NCBI RefSeq assembly: GCF_030517065.1
Contig: NZ_CP103950.1
Coordinates: 930,001 to 994,000 of the forward strand
Direction of reading: 5' to 3'
DNA from: Riemerella columbina
GTDB taxonomy: Bacteria > Bacteroidota > Bacteroidia > Flavobacteriales > Weeksellaceae
DNA: 64,000 nucleotides
In this document: positions 10,159 to 18,800 of the stretch, piece by piece
How positions within the stretch are numbered: the first letter of the stretch is position 1
Layout of the letters: each line of letters starts with the position of its first letter
The notes under the pieces: model-generated
What the model was told of the DNA's origin: nothing
Seen by the model: only the letters and a program-made list of their open reading frames with translations
Database searches by the model: none
Made by a program: the position numbers and the translations under genes

Positions 10159-11025
10159 ATGAAAGCAAAATTAGTCCTCGCCGTTGTAGCGTTATGCCTT
10201 AGTTTTGGAATGTCTTTCGCACAAGACTACAAAATCACTTATGAAATGAAGTGGAAGCCCACCAAAACTGCCAGTGAATATCAAAAAGAGTTGTTTGTCC
10301 TTCTGACCCACGAGAACGCACCTTCTGATTTTTTGCAATACAATAGATTTCACCAAGATTCCACAGCTACCAAAGTCATCACCGAATATTTTAAAAAGAA
10401 TACAGGTGGCGATTTGATGATTCCTAATGGTGGTCGTGAACCCATTTTCAGCGCTATTATTACGAAAGATATTGCCAACAAGAAAATAAAAGTGGAAGAC
10501 AAGGCGTTTGCGAGCGTTTTTGAAACCACTTATCCGTGTGCCATACATTGGAATTTGGAGAAGGAAGCCACGCCAGAGAACATCATGGGCTATAGCGTTC
10601 AGAAAGCTACGACACAGTTTGGCGGTAGAGATTGGACAGCCTTCTATACGCCAGAAATCCCGATTTATGATGGGTCATACAAATTTTATGGGCTGCCAGG
10701 TCTTATTTTAAAAATAGAAGATGCCACAGGAGATTATGCTTTTGAGATCAAAGCCATCACCAAAGAATCAACCGACATCAGCCAACGGAATTTTATGCGC
10801 AAAAAAGATGAACTTACCCCAAAACAATGGGAAGCTTTTTGGAAAAAATACCATCAGCAACCCTCTATGATTTTAGAAAATCTCAATTCCGAAAACCTGA
10901 CTTATGTGATTGAGGGCAAAAGTGTAGCCGACCGAGAGGTTAAAGAAAACTACGATAAAAAAGAGAAAGCGCGCTTGGCACATTTTGAAAACCCTATAGA
11001 ACTTAAAAACACTTGTACGAAGTAG
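10159..11025 (+). CDS. GLPGLI family protein
   Basis: A 288-residue exported protein with a signal peptide (residues 1-21, ending SFAQ) and the family-defining motif YGLPGLILKI at about residues 174-183. GLPGLI proteins occur almost only in Bacteroidota and have no established function; they are often secreted or periplasmic and frequently found near TonB receptors or peptidases. Here the upstream neighbour is an M1 aminopeptidase, but a terminator separates them. Two cysteines (one near residue 130, one at the C terminus, ENTCTK-like ending) could form a disulfide; this is inference. It looks complete. Confidence 0.88.
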   Translation: MKAKLVLAVVALCLSFGMSFAQDYKITYEMKWKPTKTASEYQKELFVLLTHENAPSDFLQYNRFHQDSTATKVITEYFKKNTGGDLMIPNGGREPIFSAIITKDIANKKIKVEDKAFASVFETTYPCAIHWNLEKEATPENIMGYSVQKATTQFGGRDWTAFYTPEIPIYDGSYKFYGLPGLILKIEDATGDYAFEIKAITKESTDISQRNFMRKKDELTPKQWEAFWKKYHQQPSMILENLNSENLTYVIEGKSVADREVKENYDKKEKARLAHFENPIELKNTCTK

Positions 11026-11139
11026 TTAGCGCCACACCATAGTGGCAAGAGTGGGCATTAATCTTGATAAAACCACCGCTGAAGATGGGAGAGCCTTGAG
11101 TTCTTATCTTAGGATAAGGCGTTTTGGATTTTTCTACCG

Positions 11140-11147
11140 TATCTTTG
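11140..11147 (+). promoter_or_regulatory. Probable -7 element for the Fe-S/OsmC/GNAT group
   Basis: TATCTTTG, 29 bases before the ATG of the small Fe-S protein gene. Only this element matches; a TTTTG 13 bases upstream is too close for a normal -33. Confidence 0.5.
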
Positions 11148-11176
11148 CATAGAAAAACCATTAAAAACAAAGTAAA

Positions 11177-11395
11177 ATGTCAACAACTAAAACTTATACC
11201 AACGGCGAGCTTACCATCATTTGGGAGCCTGCTAAATGTACCCATTCTGGCGTTTGTGTGCGCACACTGCCTAAGGTGTATCACCCGAAAGAAAAGCCTT
11301 GGATTACAATAGAAAACGCCACCACGGAGGAACTTAAAAACCAAATAGCCCAATGTCCATCAGGGGCACTCAGCTATGAAATGAATAAAAAATAA
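11177..11395 (+). CDS. Small divergent 4Fe-4S mono-cluster protein (Fer4_19-like)
   Basis: A 72-residue soluble protein with the spacing of a divergent mono-cluster ferredoxin: CTHSGVC around residues 16-22 and CPSGAL near residue 56, plus the family's KPWI segment between them. Three cysteines are visible, so the cluster would use a non-cysteine fourth ligand or be incomplete. It is a likely electron carrier or Fe-S/redox sensor. Its stop codon overlaps the start of the next gene (TAATG), so it is translationally coupled to the OsmC-family peroxidase. Together with the GNAT gene 18 bases further on, this forms a compact redox-stress-like operon. Confidence 0.8.
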   Translation: MSTTKTYTNGELTIIWEPAKCTHSGVCVRTLPKVYHPKEKPWITIENATTEELKNQIAQCPSGALSYEMNKK

Positions 11396-11811
11396 TGGCT
11401 TATAAACTACTTAAAATGAGTACAGAAGTAAAAACCCAGTTAGGAACAGAAAAATACCTGATGAATATTTCAGCGGGTAAAAATCAAATTATCGCAGATG
11501 AGCCTATCGCAAAAGGTGGGCAAGAAAAAGGTTTTAACCCTTATGAACTCTTGGCTTCCTCGCTATCGGCTTGCACGGCTGCCACGGTTAAAATCTTTGC
11601 AGACCGCAGAGAGTGGGCATTAGATGAGGTAGAGGTAAAAGTAGTCTTTGAAGACAAAACCGCCGAAGGTCACGCGTTATTTAAAAAATACATTACCCTC
11701 CACGGTAACTTAGATGAAGACCAAAAAGCCACACTCATGAAGGCGGCACACGCTTGCCCTGTGCAGAAAATTTTAACAAGCGAGATTGCTGTAGAAGCAG
11801 AATTGGTGTAA
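11395..11811 (+). CDS. OsmC/Ohr family protein (thiol peroxidase-like)
   Basis: A 138-residue member of the OsmC family, which reduces organic hydroperoxides with two cysteines. The two family cysteines are visible: one in SSLSACTAATVK (about residue 60) and one in HACPVQKIL (about residue 122), with the expected Glu/Arg environment (DRREWALDEV). The ATG at 11395 overlaps the preceding stop; a second ATG at 11416 (MSTEVKTQ) is an equally good start and would give 131 residues, closer to the common family form. It is encoded between the small Fe-S protein and a GNAT acetyltransferase, consistent with an oxidative-stress role. Confidence 0.9.
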   Translation: MAYKLLKMSTEVKTQLGTEKYLMNISAGKNQIIADEPIAKGGQEKGFNPYELLASSLSACTAATVKIFADRREWALDEVEVKVVFEDKTAEGHALFKKYITLHGNLDEDQKATLMKAAHACPVQKILTSEIAVEAELV

Positions 11812-11829
11812 CCTCTAAATTTAAAAACA

Positions 11830-12111
11830 ATGATTTCATTTAAACAAACCAACAACGAAAAAAACGGACAGTTTGAAATTTTCTTTGATGGCCATCCCGC
11901 AGGACTGATGACCTACACTTGGGCAGGAGCGGATAAATTCATCATAGACCACACCGAAATTTCGGAAGCCTATAATGGCAAGGGTTTCGGTAAAGAATTG
12001 GTGCTGCAAGCCGTAGATTTCGCAAGGAAAGAAGGCGTTAAAATCATTCCGCTGTGTCCTTTTGCCAAGGCTACCTTCCAAAAAACTGAAGAAATTAGAG
12101 ATGTCCTCTAA
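11830..12111 (+). CDS. Small GNAT-like N-acetyltransferase (YidJ/NATD1 type)
   Basis: A 93-residue minimal acetyltransferase-like protein. It has the central acetyl-CoA-binding region GKGFGKELVLQAVDFAR (pattern Q/R-x-x-G-x-G/A) and the following strand VKIIPLCPFAKATFQ with the family's CPFA. Such one-domain proteins are widespread but their substrates are unknown. It is the last gene of the Fe-S/OsmC group, followed directly by a strong terminator. Confidence 0.85.
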   Translation: MISFKQTNNEKNGQFEIFFDGHPAGLMTYTWAGADKFIIDHTEISEAYNGKGFGKELVLQAVDFARKEGVKIIPLCPFAKATFQKTEEIRDVL

Positions 12112-12116
12112 ACTTG

Positions 12117-12146
12117 AAAGCCTAAACCACGCGTTTAGGCTTTTTT
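12117..12146 (+). terminator. Rho-independent terminator
   Basis: Perfect 11-base stem AAAGCCTAAAC / GTTTAGGCTTT, five-base loop and T run, starting 6 bases after the GNAT stop codon. Confidence 0.92.
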
Positions 12147-12158
12147 GTAGGATTTATT

Positions 12159-12166
12159 TACCTTTG
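12159..12166 (+). promoter_or_regulatory. -7 element placed for a leaderless trmH-type mRNA
   Basis: TACCTTTG, with only five bases between its final G and the ATG at 12172. Transcription would start at or next to the start codon. Confidence 0.6.
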
Positions 12167-12171
12167 CAAAT

Positions 12172-12840
12172 ATGAAAACCGAAAAAGATTTAGCCCACAT
12201 TTTTGAGTATATGTCGGCATTTATCACTCCAGAGCGTTTGGAGAAAATCAACCACTATGCAGAGGGAAGTTCAGACTTTATATTACCTGTTTTGGAAGAT
12301 GTGTACCAATACCGAAATGCGGCTGCCATCATCCGAAGTGTGGAGGCGTGCGGCTTTCATAAAGTAGTGGCACTGGAGCAAGAAAATCTTTTTGAACCCA
12401 ACCTTAGCGTAACCAAAGGCGCCGATACTTGGGTGGAAGTGGAGAAAATGCCACGGAATAAAACCTCGTTGGAGCAAATTCGGCAGCGCGGATATAAAAT
12501 TGTAGCAGTATCCCCAGAGCGCGATGCCATTATGTTGCCAGATTATGAACTGAAAGAACCTATTGCATTGGTATTCGGCACGGAGTGGGAGGGCGCTTCT
12601 GATGAACTTTTGGAGATGGCAGACGAGACTTTAGCCATTCCGATGTATGGTTTTACCAACAGTTTTAATGTTTCCGTGGCGGCAGCCATTTGTATGTATG
12701 AGCTGAAACAGAAACTCTTAAAATCAACCCTCAACTACCGCCTATCAGAAGAGAAGAAATGGGCGCTTAAAATCAGGTGGGCGACCAATTCTGCTAGAAG
12801 TGGCGCAGCGATTTTAAAACAAAAACTCAGCACCGAATGA
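12172..12840 (+). CDS. trmH: TrmH/SpoU family RNA 2'-O-methyltransferase
   Basis: A SPOUT methyltransferase of 222 residues, probably methylating the ribose of G18 in tRNAs. The three SpoU motifs are present: motif 1 around NAAAIIRSVEACGF (residues ~43-56), motif 2 in LVFGTEWEGASDELLE and motif 3 in NSFNVSVAAAICMYEL, which together form the knotted SAM site. The C-terminal region rich in Lys/Arg (EEKKWALKIRWA) fits tRNA binding. The TrmH assignment over other SpoU members rests on length and overall pattern. Its stop overlaps the next start (ATGA), so the following unknown gene is co-translated. Confidence 0.88.
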   Translation: MKTEKDLAHIFEYMSAFITPERLEKINHYAEGSSDFILPVLEDVYQYRNAAAIIRSVEACGFHKVVALEQENLFEPNLSVTKGADTWVEVEKMPRNKTSLEQIRQRGYKIVAVSPERDAIMLPDYELKEPIALVFGTEWEGASDELLEMADETLAIPMYGFTNSFNVSVAAAICMYELKQKLLKSTLNYRLSEEKKWALKIRWATNSARSGAAILKQKLSTE

Positions 12841-13292
12841 TGAAAAAATATACTCCGATTTTATTTTGGGTCAGCCTCACGCTGTCGGCGTTTTCCTATG
12901 TTTTGGCTTCTAATGGCGGCTCGGAGATTTATCCATTTTACTTTTGGAAGTTGTTTACTAAGCCTTCTGGCGCCGCTATGGAAGAGCGTTTTTATAAAAT
13001 CTACGGCATCCGTGGCACAGACACCCTCCGACTTCAATATCAAGATACGCCGCTGTATGATGGCAACGACCAATTTTCCTTTATCAACCGCTGGGGCAGC
13101 CAAATAGATGCAGGTATTAACCCCACCGCTAACGAGGAAAAACTTAAAAAACTTTTGAAGGCAACGGCGCCTCAGTATGAGCGCTATCTTTTGGTGGAAG
13201 AAACTTTTAATCCACACCACTTGAAGGCTGACCAAACGCCTACGGAAATTAAAAAACGAATCATCATCACGCTGAAAAATGAAAGATTATAA
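12837..13292 (+). CDS. Unknown protein with N-terminal membrane anchor
   Basis: I do not recognise this 151-residue protein. Residues ~7-25 are hydrophobic (ILFWVSLTLSAFSYVLA), giving either a signal anchor or an uncleaved signal peptide; the rest is soluble, aromatic-rich and probably faces the periplasm. The start overlaps the trmH-type stop by four bases, and its own end overlaps the start of the next, multi-pass membrane gene by 14 bases. The tight coupling suggests the two unknown proteins work together, perhaps as a soluble/membrane pair. Confidence 0.75.
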   Translation: MMKKYTPILFWVSLTLSAFSYVLASNGGSEIYPFYFWKLFTKPSGAAMEERFYKIYGIRGTDTLRLQYQDTPLYDGNDQFSFINRWGSQIDAGINPTANEEKLKKLLKATAPQYERYLLVEETFNPHHLKADQTPTEIKKRIIITLKNERL

Positions 13293-14151
13293 ATATCAAA
13301 CGGTTTTTAATTATCAGGTTTCCTATTTTATGATGAGGATTTTCACGCTGTATTGGCTGTGGGAACAGATACAGATTTTCAACATTAATGCACAGAGACC
13401 TGCAGAATTCTACACACCGAGCGTGTGGCTGCAACATTTAGCCGTGCCTACAATGCCTTCATATTCTTATTATTACGCGTTGTGTTTGGCGCTTTTGGGG
13501 TGTTTGGTGGTCAGTTTTTTTAGACAGCGGATGTATCTTAATATTTTAGTTTTGGTGTTGGTTTCCCTTGTGGGCGTGGTGAATGCAGGTTATAATGGGA
13601 TGCGGCACACCAATCATCTTTTGATATTGTATTATTTCCTCTCTTTATTTTTGTTGCCCAACCGCTTATCGCCTCGGGATTATCGGAATGTGCAATATCT
13701 CAATTTGGGCTTGTTGACCACTTATAGTTTGGCGGGGATGTGGAAATTACTTTCGGTAGTGAAACACGAGGTGCTCAATACGCCAGAACTCTCTTGGATA
13801 GACACCAACGCCGCCAAAGTGAATTCTTGGTACAACTATTATATGATAGACCAGCCTTTGCCAGAATGGATGCTCACGCTCTACAGCTACGAGGGATTTT
13901 GGATTCTATTAACTGTGGTCGGGATTATATTGCAATCGTTATGTTTTTTAGGGGCGTTCAGTAGGAAGTATCTTACTTTTACATTGATATTTTTGCTTTC
14001 GTTTCATTTTTACACGAAATATTTTATCATCGCAGATTTAAAATCAATGAAGTTGGGGCTTGTATTTTTGTTCTTCCCATACCATATTTTTTACCGCCAA
14101 TTCCAGCACTGGGCGTGTTTTAGAACGGATAATTTTGTAAAAGAATTATAA
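13279..14151 (+). CDS. Unknown multi-pass membrane protein
   Basis: A 290-residue integral membrane protein with about seven hydrophobic helices (for example around residues 55-75, 85-100, 110-130, 140-155, 205-230 and 235-270). The layout, with a motif NGMRHTNHLLILYYFLS near residue 110, resembles HTTM/MauE-like membrane proteins, but I cannot confirm the family or the carboxylase residues of HTTM. It overlaps the preceding unknown gene and ends back to back with rsmE: its last two codons, TTATAA, form a palindrome whose other half is the rsmE stop codon. No terminator separates the convergent genes. Confidence 0.75.
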   Translation: MKDYKYQTVFNYQVSYFMMRIFTLYWLWEQIQIFNINAQRPAEFYTPSVWLQHLAVPTMPSYSYYYALCLALLGCLVVSFFRQRMYLNILVLVLVSLVGVVNAGYNGMRHTNHLLILYYFLSLFLLPNRLSPRDYRNVQYLNLGLLTTYSLAGMWKLLSVVKHEVLNTPELSWIDTNAAKVNSWYNYYMIDQPLPEWMLTLYSYEGFWILLTVVGIILQSLCFLGAFSRKYLTFTLIFLLSFHFYTKYFIIADLKSMKLGLVFLFFPYHIFYRQFQHWACFRTDNFVKEL

Positions 14152-14838
14152 GCGAAGGTAGTTCCACGCCGCGACAAAGATGCCCGCAGTTTCCGTTCTC
14201 AGCCGCTGGTTGCCCAATTGTACCGCTTTGATGTTCATCTCAGAGAGGAGTTGGATCTCATTAGGACTAAAATCGCCTTCGGGACCGATAAGGAAAGTGC
14301 AATGCTCTTGCGGCGGAATTTGATGAATGGACACCCGCTCAAAATGTGTATCACAATGGGCGATGTAGGTATTTTCAGGCGTGATATTTTTGATAAAATC
14401 CGTTAATTTTTGCATTTCGTTGATAATAGGGAAGTGGAACCTCAAACTTTGCTTAGAGGCAGCGATGGCTTTTTTCCTTATTTTATCGATGTTGAGGTGC
14501 TTTCGTTCAGATTGTTCCGTCAGGAGGAATGAAATTTCCGAAACGCCCATTTCCGTAGCTTTTTCAACAAAAAATTCCGTTCTATCGATGTTTTTGGTGG
14601 GCGCAATGCCAATGTGTAATTTTGGTGAAAACGATGGCAGGTCGGTTTGTAATTCCTCTACTTCTATCATTGCTTTTTTGCCTTCTATATAGAGTTTCCC
14701 AGTCGCCAATTGTCCCTTACCATCGGTAATGTGGAGCGTGGAGCCCTCGCGCATACGGAGGACTTTTAGGATGTGGTGTTGCTCATCTTCGTAGATGCTG
14801 ACTTGCGTTGGGGTAATATCGCCGTGGAAAAGTTTCAT
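14146..14838 (-). CDS. rsmE: 16S rRNA (uracil(1498)-N3)-methyltransferase RsmE
   Basis: Methylates U1498 of 16S rRNA at the decoding centre. 230 residues, with an N-terminal PUA-like part (residues 1-70) and a SPOUT domain. SPOUT signatures are IGIAPTKNIDRTEFFVEKATEMG (positions ~93-115, quoted in part: KATEMGVSEI), the SAM-binding IGPEGDFSPNEI and the C-terminal QLGNQRLRTETAG, all characteristic. It lies 14 bases downstream of tsaD on the same strand, so the two tRNA/rRNA modification genes are probably one transcript. Confidence 0.95.
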   Translation of the reverse strand: MKLFHGDITPTQVSIYEDEQHHILKVLRMREGSTLHITDGKGQLATGKLYIEGKKAMIEVEELQTDLPSFSPKLHIGIAPTKNIDRTEFFVEKATEMGVSEISFLLTEQSERKHLNIDKIRKKAIAASKQSLRFHFPIINEMQKLTDFIKNITPENTYIAHCDTHFERVSIHQIPPQEHCTFLIGPEGDFSPNEIQLLSEMNIKAVQLGNQRLRTETAGIFVAAWNYLRL

Positions 14839-14852
14839 AGGATTAAAAAAGA

Positions 14853-15887
14853 TTAAAAATGAAGACTGTCGTCTAAAGAATAGCGCGCTGTTGCCGTGGT
14901 TTTTAGGTCGGTAAATTGTCCTTTTTCGTATTTTAGTTGGGCAACCAAGGCAATCATGGCGGCGTTGTCCGTGGTGTATTCAAATTTAGGAATGTAGATG
15001 TTCCAACCGTATTTTTGGGCAGCCTCTTGCATCGCGGTTCTCAGCGCAGAGTTGGCAGAAACGCCGCCTGCAATCGCCACTTCTTTGATGTTTAAATCTT
15101 GTGCCGCTTTTTTGAGTTTCTGCATCAGCACGGTTACTATGCAACTTTGCACCGAGGCACATAGATCGTTGAGGTGTTCCGCAATAAAGTTAGGGTTTTT
15201 CCGAATTTCCTTTTGGATAAAGTACAGCACAGAGGTTTTAATACCACTAAAAGAATAATCGTAGCCGCTAATTTTAGGTTGGCTAAATTGGAACGCTTCG
15301 GGGTTTCCAGTTTGGGCTTTTTGGTCGATGATGGGGCCTGCGGGATAATCTAAATTAAAGATTTTTCCAATTTTATCAAACGCTTCGCCTGCGGCATCAT
15401 CTATGGTTTTCCCGATGATTTCCATATCAAAATAATCCTTCACCAAGACAATCATCGTATGCCCACCACTCACGGTAAGGCATAAGAAAGGAAACTGCGG
15501 CGGCACAGGATTTGCATCTTCAATAAAATGAGCTAAAATATGGGCTTGCAGGTGGTTAACCTCAATAAGAGGCACCGCTAAGCTCATCGCTAAAGACTTA
15601 GCAAATGAAGTTCCCACCAATAAAGAACCCAAAAGCCCAGGACCTCTGGTAAAACCTATGGCGCAAATGTCTTTTTGTTGTATATTTGCCGTGCGAATGG
15701 CGTGCTCTACTACGGGGATGATATTTTGCTGATGCGCCCGCGAGGCAAGCTCTGGCACTACACCACCATATTCATTATGTATGGCTTGGGTTGCCGCAAC
15801 ATTGGAAAGGATTTTCCTTCCGCTAATAATGGCAGAAGAGGTATCATCACAAGAGGATTCTATGCCTAAAATAATAGATGGTTTCAT
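14853..15887 (-). CDS. tsaD: tRNA N6-threonylcarbamoyladenosine transferase TsaD
   Basis: Catalyses the last step of t6A formation at position 37 of ANN-decoding tRNAs. 344 residues with the ASKHA fold: N-terminal ILGIESSCDDTSSAI, the metal-binding pair in EVNHLQAHILAHF, and VSGGHTMIV and the C-terminal GGVSANSALR nucleotide motifs. The frame stays open about 100 codons further upstream, but that extension lies inside tamB and looks non-coding, so I start at the ATG at 15887 (MKPSIILG). That ATG is separated from the divergent tamB ATG by only four bases; the tsaD promoter must therefore lie inside tamB. A TAAATTTG (minus strand, 15903-15896) is a possible -7 element. Confidence 0.96.
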   Translation of the reverse strand: MKPSIILGIESSCDDTSSAIISGRKILSNVAATQAIHNEYGGVVPELASRAHQQNIIPVVEHAIRTANIQQKDICAIGFTRGPGLLGSLLVGTSFAKSLAMSLAVPLIEVNHLQAHILAHFIEDANPVPPQFPFLCLTVSGGHTMIVLVKDYFDMEIIGKTIDDAAGEAFDKIGKIFNLDYPAGPIIDQKAQTGNPEAFQFSQPKISGYDYSFSGIKTSVLYFIQKEIRKNPNFIAEHLNDLCASVQSCIVTVLMQKLKKAAQDLNIKEVAIAGGVSANSALRTAMQEAAQKYGWNIYIPKFEYTTDNAAMIALVAQLKYEKGQFTDLKTTATARYSLDDSLHF

Positions 15888-15891
15888 AATT

Positions 15892-18800
15892 ATGGCAAAT
15901 TTAGAGAATAATAACGACAAGAAAAAATCTACAGAACAATTGGACGCACATCCGCCTAAAACACCCGAGAGAAAGCAAAACCGCTGGTACCGTTTTTTTA
16001 AAATCGCATTCCTTTCTTTTTTAGGTTTGTTGGTAGCGCTGTGGATTATTCTGAGCTTATCTTCTACCCGAAATTGGGCGGCACAGCGGGTGGTTAATAT
16101 TCTCAACAAAGATCTGAAAACCCAAATAAGCTTTGACAAAATAGACCTTAGCATTTTTGGAAACATCACCATATATGGGCTTAAAATCAAGGATTATAAA
16201 GGTTTAGATTTCATTAAAGCCAAAGAAGTTTATGCCGATTCTGACTGGTTTTCACTCATCACCAATACCGATCATCTTGATTTCCAATCGTTGAAGGTGA
16301 GTGATATGGAGATGAAAGTGATTACTTATAAAGGCGATAGCATTGCTAATTTTAATCGATTTATCGCATTGTTTGATAATGGCAAAAAGCGTGATCCCAA
16401 TAAACCGCCTTTTGAGTTGGATGCCCGCATTAGCATTCTGAATTCCCAACTCTCCATTGTGAATCAAAACCACGCTGGCGATGAGGGCAGATGGCTGGAT
16501 GCTCAGCGTTTGAATGTCCAAATTCCACGCTTGAAGGTCAAAGGTTCCGATGTTTCTGCGCAGGTGAATAATTTTAGCTTGGTCACAGAGCGCTGGGGCA
16601 AAAAACACTTGATAGAAACTTTTTCCACTAATTTTACCCTTAATAAGGAATATTTATGGTTAGAAAATTTGGTGCTAAATACCGACCATAGCCTTTTGCA
16701 AGGGGATTTAAAGCTTCTCCTCAACGAAGGTAAGTTTGAAGATTTTGCCCACAAAGTACGCTGGGATATGCAGTTGGACCGAGGCAGCCAAATGAACGGT
16801 TATGATTTGAGTTATTTCGTGAAGGATTGGGACAATTATAAACCCATCAATGTCTCTGGAAAAATGGATGGCGTGCTCAATGATTTCTACCTTACGCAGT
16901 TCCAGTTGGGCAACCACGATACCCACATAGCGACACAAAAAATAAGAGTAGCTAAAATTTTAGAGAAGAGTTTCGCTATAGAAACGCAGAATTTAGCCAC
17001 AGATTTTACCTACCAAGGGCTTAAACAGATGTTCCCAAGTTTTATCGCCAATAAAATGGGAAATGTCGCAGATGATTTCGGTAGAATGAAATTCAACGGG
17101 GCGCTCACAGCCAATCCGAATGCTATCACCACTAAGGGAACCCTGATTTCTGGCGTGGGGCAGGCGGCAATTAAGCATTTGACTTTATTAGAATACAGCA
17201 CGCCTCAGCCTAAATATACGGGAGAACTCAGCCTTAGTCAACTGAATGTAGCTGCCATCACGAAGAACAACCAAGTGGGGTTAGTTTCTGGGCATTTTAA
17301 TGCCAAGGGCGAAGGTTTCAATCTTAATACAATGCACCTCAACACCCAATCGCAGATTACCAGCATAGAAATTTTGGATAAAACGCTGACCAATGTGTTG
17401 TTAGATGGGACTTTGGCGCAGAAACAATACAACGGCTTGGTGAGCATCAAAGATCCTCACGCCCAAGCGAATGTAAAGGGTAGGTTTGATTTCAGCAATC
17501 CGAGATTGGTTGCCGATGTTTTAGCTGATGTAGCCCATTTGGATATCGCTTATTTCACAGGGAAAGCGGAACGCCAAGTGGTGAGTGGTCTTTTTGATGT
17601 TAAAATGGCGATGAAAGATCTCAACGATTTGAACTTAGATGCTAAAATGAAATCGGTGCAGCTGATCTCTGCCAACCAAACCGTGAACCTTCCAGAGGCA
17701 GATGTGAAAGCCTATTTAGATGGCAACAACAGAATCGTGGATATTGATGCACCGCAGGCGGTTAAGGGTAAAGTTTCAGGGCATTTCAATATTAAAGATG
17801 TGGCTGGAATGGTGCAGAACAGTATGGATAAAATTTTAGCAGGCACCGCGCCTCGCCAATATTACCGTGGACAATATTTCAATTTTGATTTTGATATAGC
17901 TCAAGGTTTGGTCAACTTTTTTGAACCTCGCCTTAAAATAAGAGATGGCGTTAAAGTTTCAGGGAATTATGATGGCAATGCCAATAATCTCGTGCTGAGT
18001 GCTGAAGCGCCACACCTTAAATATATGATCACGAAAGAAGATGCCAAAGCCGCCAACGAGGTGCTGGCACAATCAGATATTGATTATCAAATAGAAACTT
18101 CATCTGTTGCTAATGAGAGTGTTACGGTAAACCAATTGGCGCTAAACATCAACACAGCGAGTAGCACCGAGCAAGTGGTATTGAGTGTGGATAAATTGGC
18201 GTTTAGCGATCACATTGTGCGAGATTTAAGCCTAAAAGGAAGCAATGAAAACGGCGAAATTCTACATTTGGCAGCCTCGCTAAAGCATGGTAATCCAGAT
18301 GATGATGAGCACAATAGGCTTAAAGAATATGCCGTTAATCTTAGCCAAACCACAGATGCACAAGGGGATTATGTAATTCGCTTTGAACCTACGGAGGTTA
18401 GATTTAACAATTTTGTTTGGCGTGTGGATACTTCGCCAGAGCTTAACCACTCCATTACTTATAAGAGAAAAACAGGTGCTATAGACCTCCATAACCTTAA
18501 ATTTTACTCTGATAATAGTGAGATTTTGGTGAATGGTATTTTTAATAATGGTAAAGATTTTGACATCAATGCTGAGGTTAAAAATGTGGAAGTCAGCAAG
18601 TTGATGGCGCTGAAAGGCGGCGGCGATACCCAAATGGAAATGGGCGGCACCATTAACGGAACGATTGACATCAAGATGAATAAAAGCATCTTGGAGCCGC
18701 TGGTAGATTTAAAAGTAGAGCAACTGAGTATGAACCGCCAAGCGATGGGGGATATCATCATCAATGCCCAAAAAACCGAAAAAAGGAATATTTTTGCGAT

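Noticed and set aside
15781-15891. 37-codon N-terminal extension of tamB
   Set aside because: Overlaps the tsaD start and adds no recognisable signal; the membrane anchor follows the later ATG.
15888-16190. Hundred-codon N-terminal extension of tsaD
   Set aside because: Lies wholly inside tamB and the family starts at the ILGIESSCDD region; composition is not protein-like.
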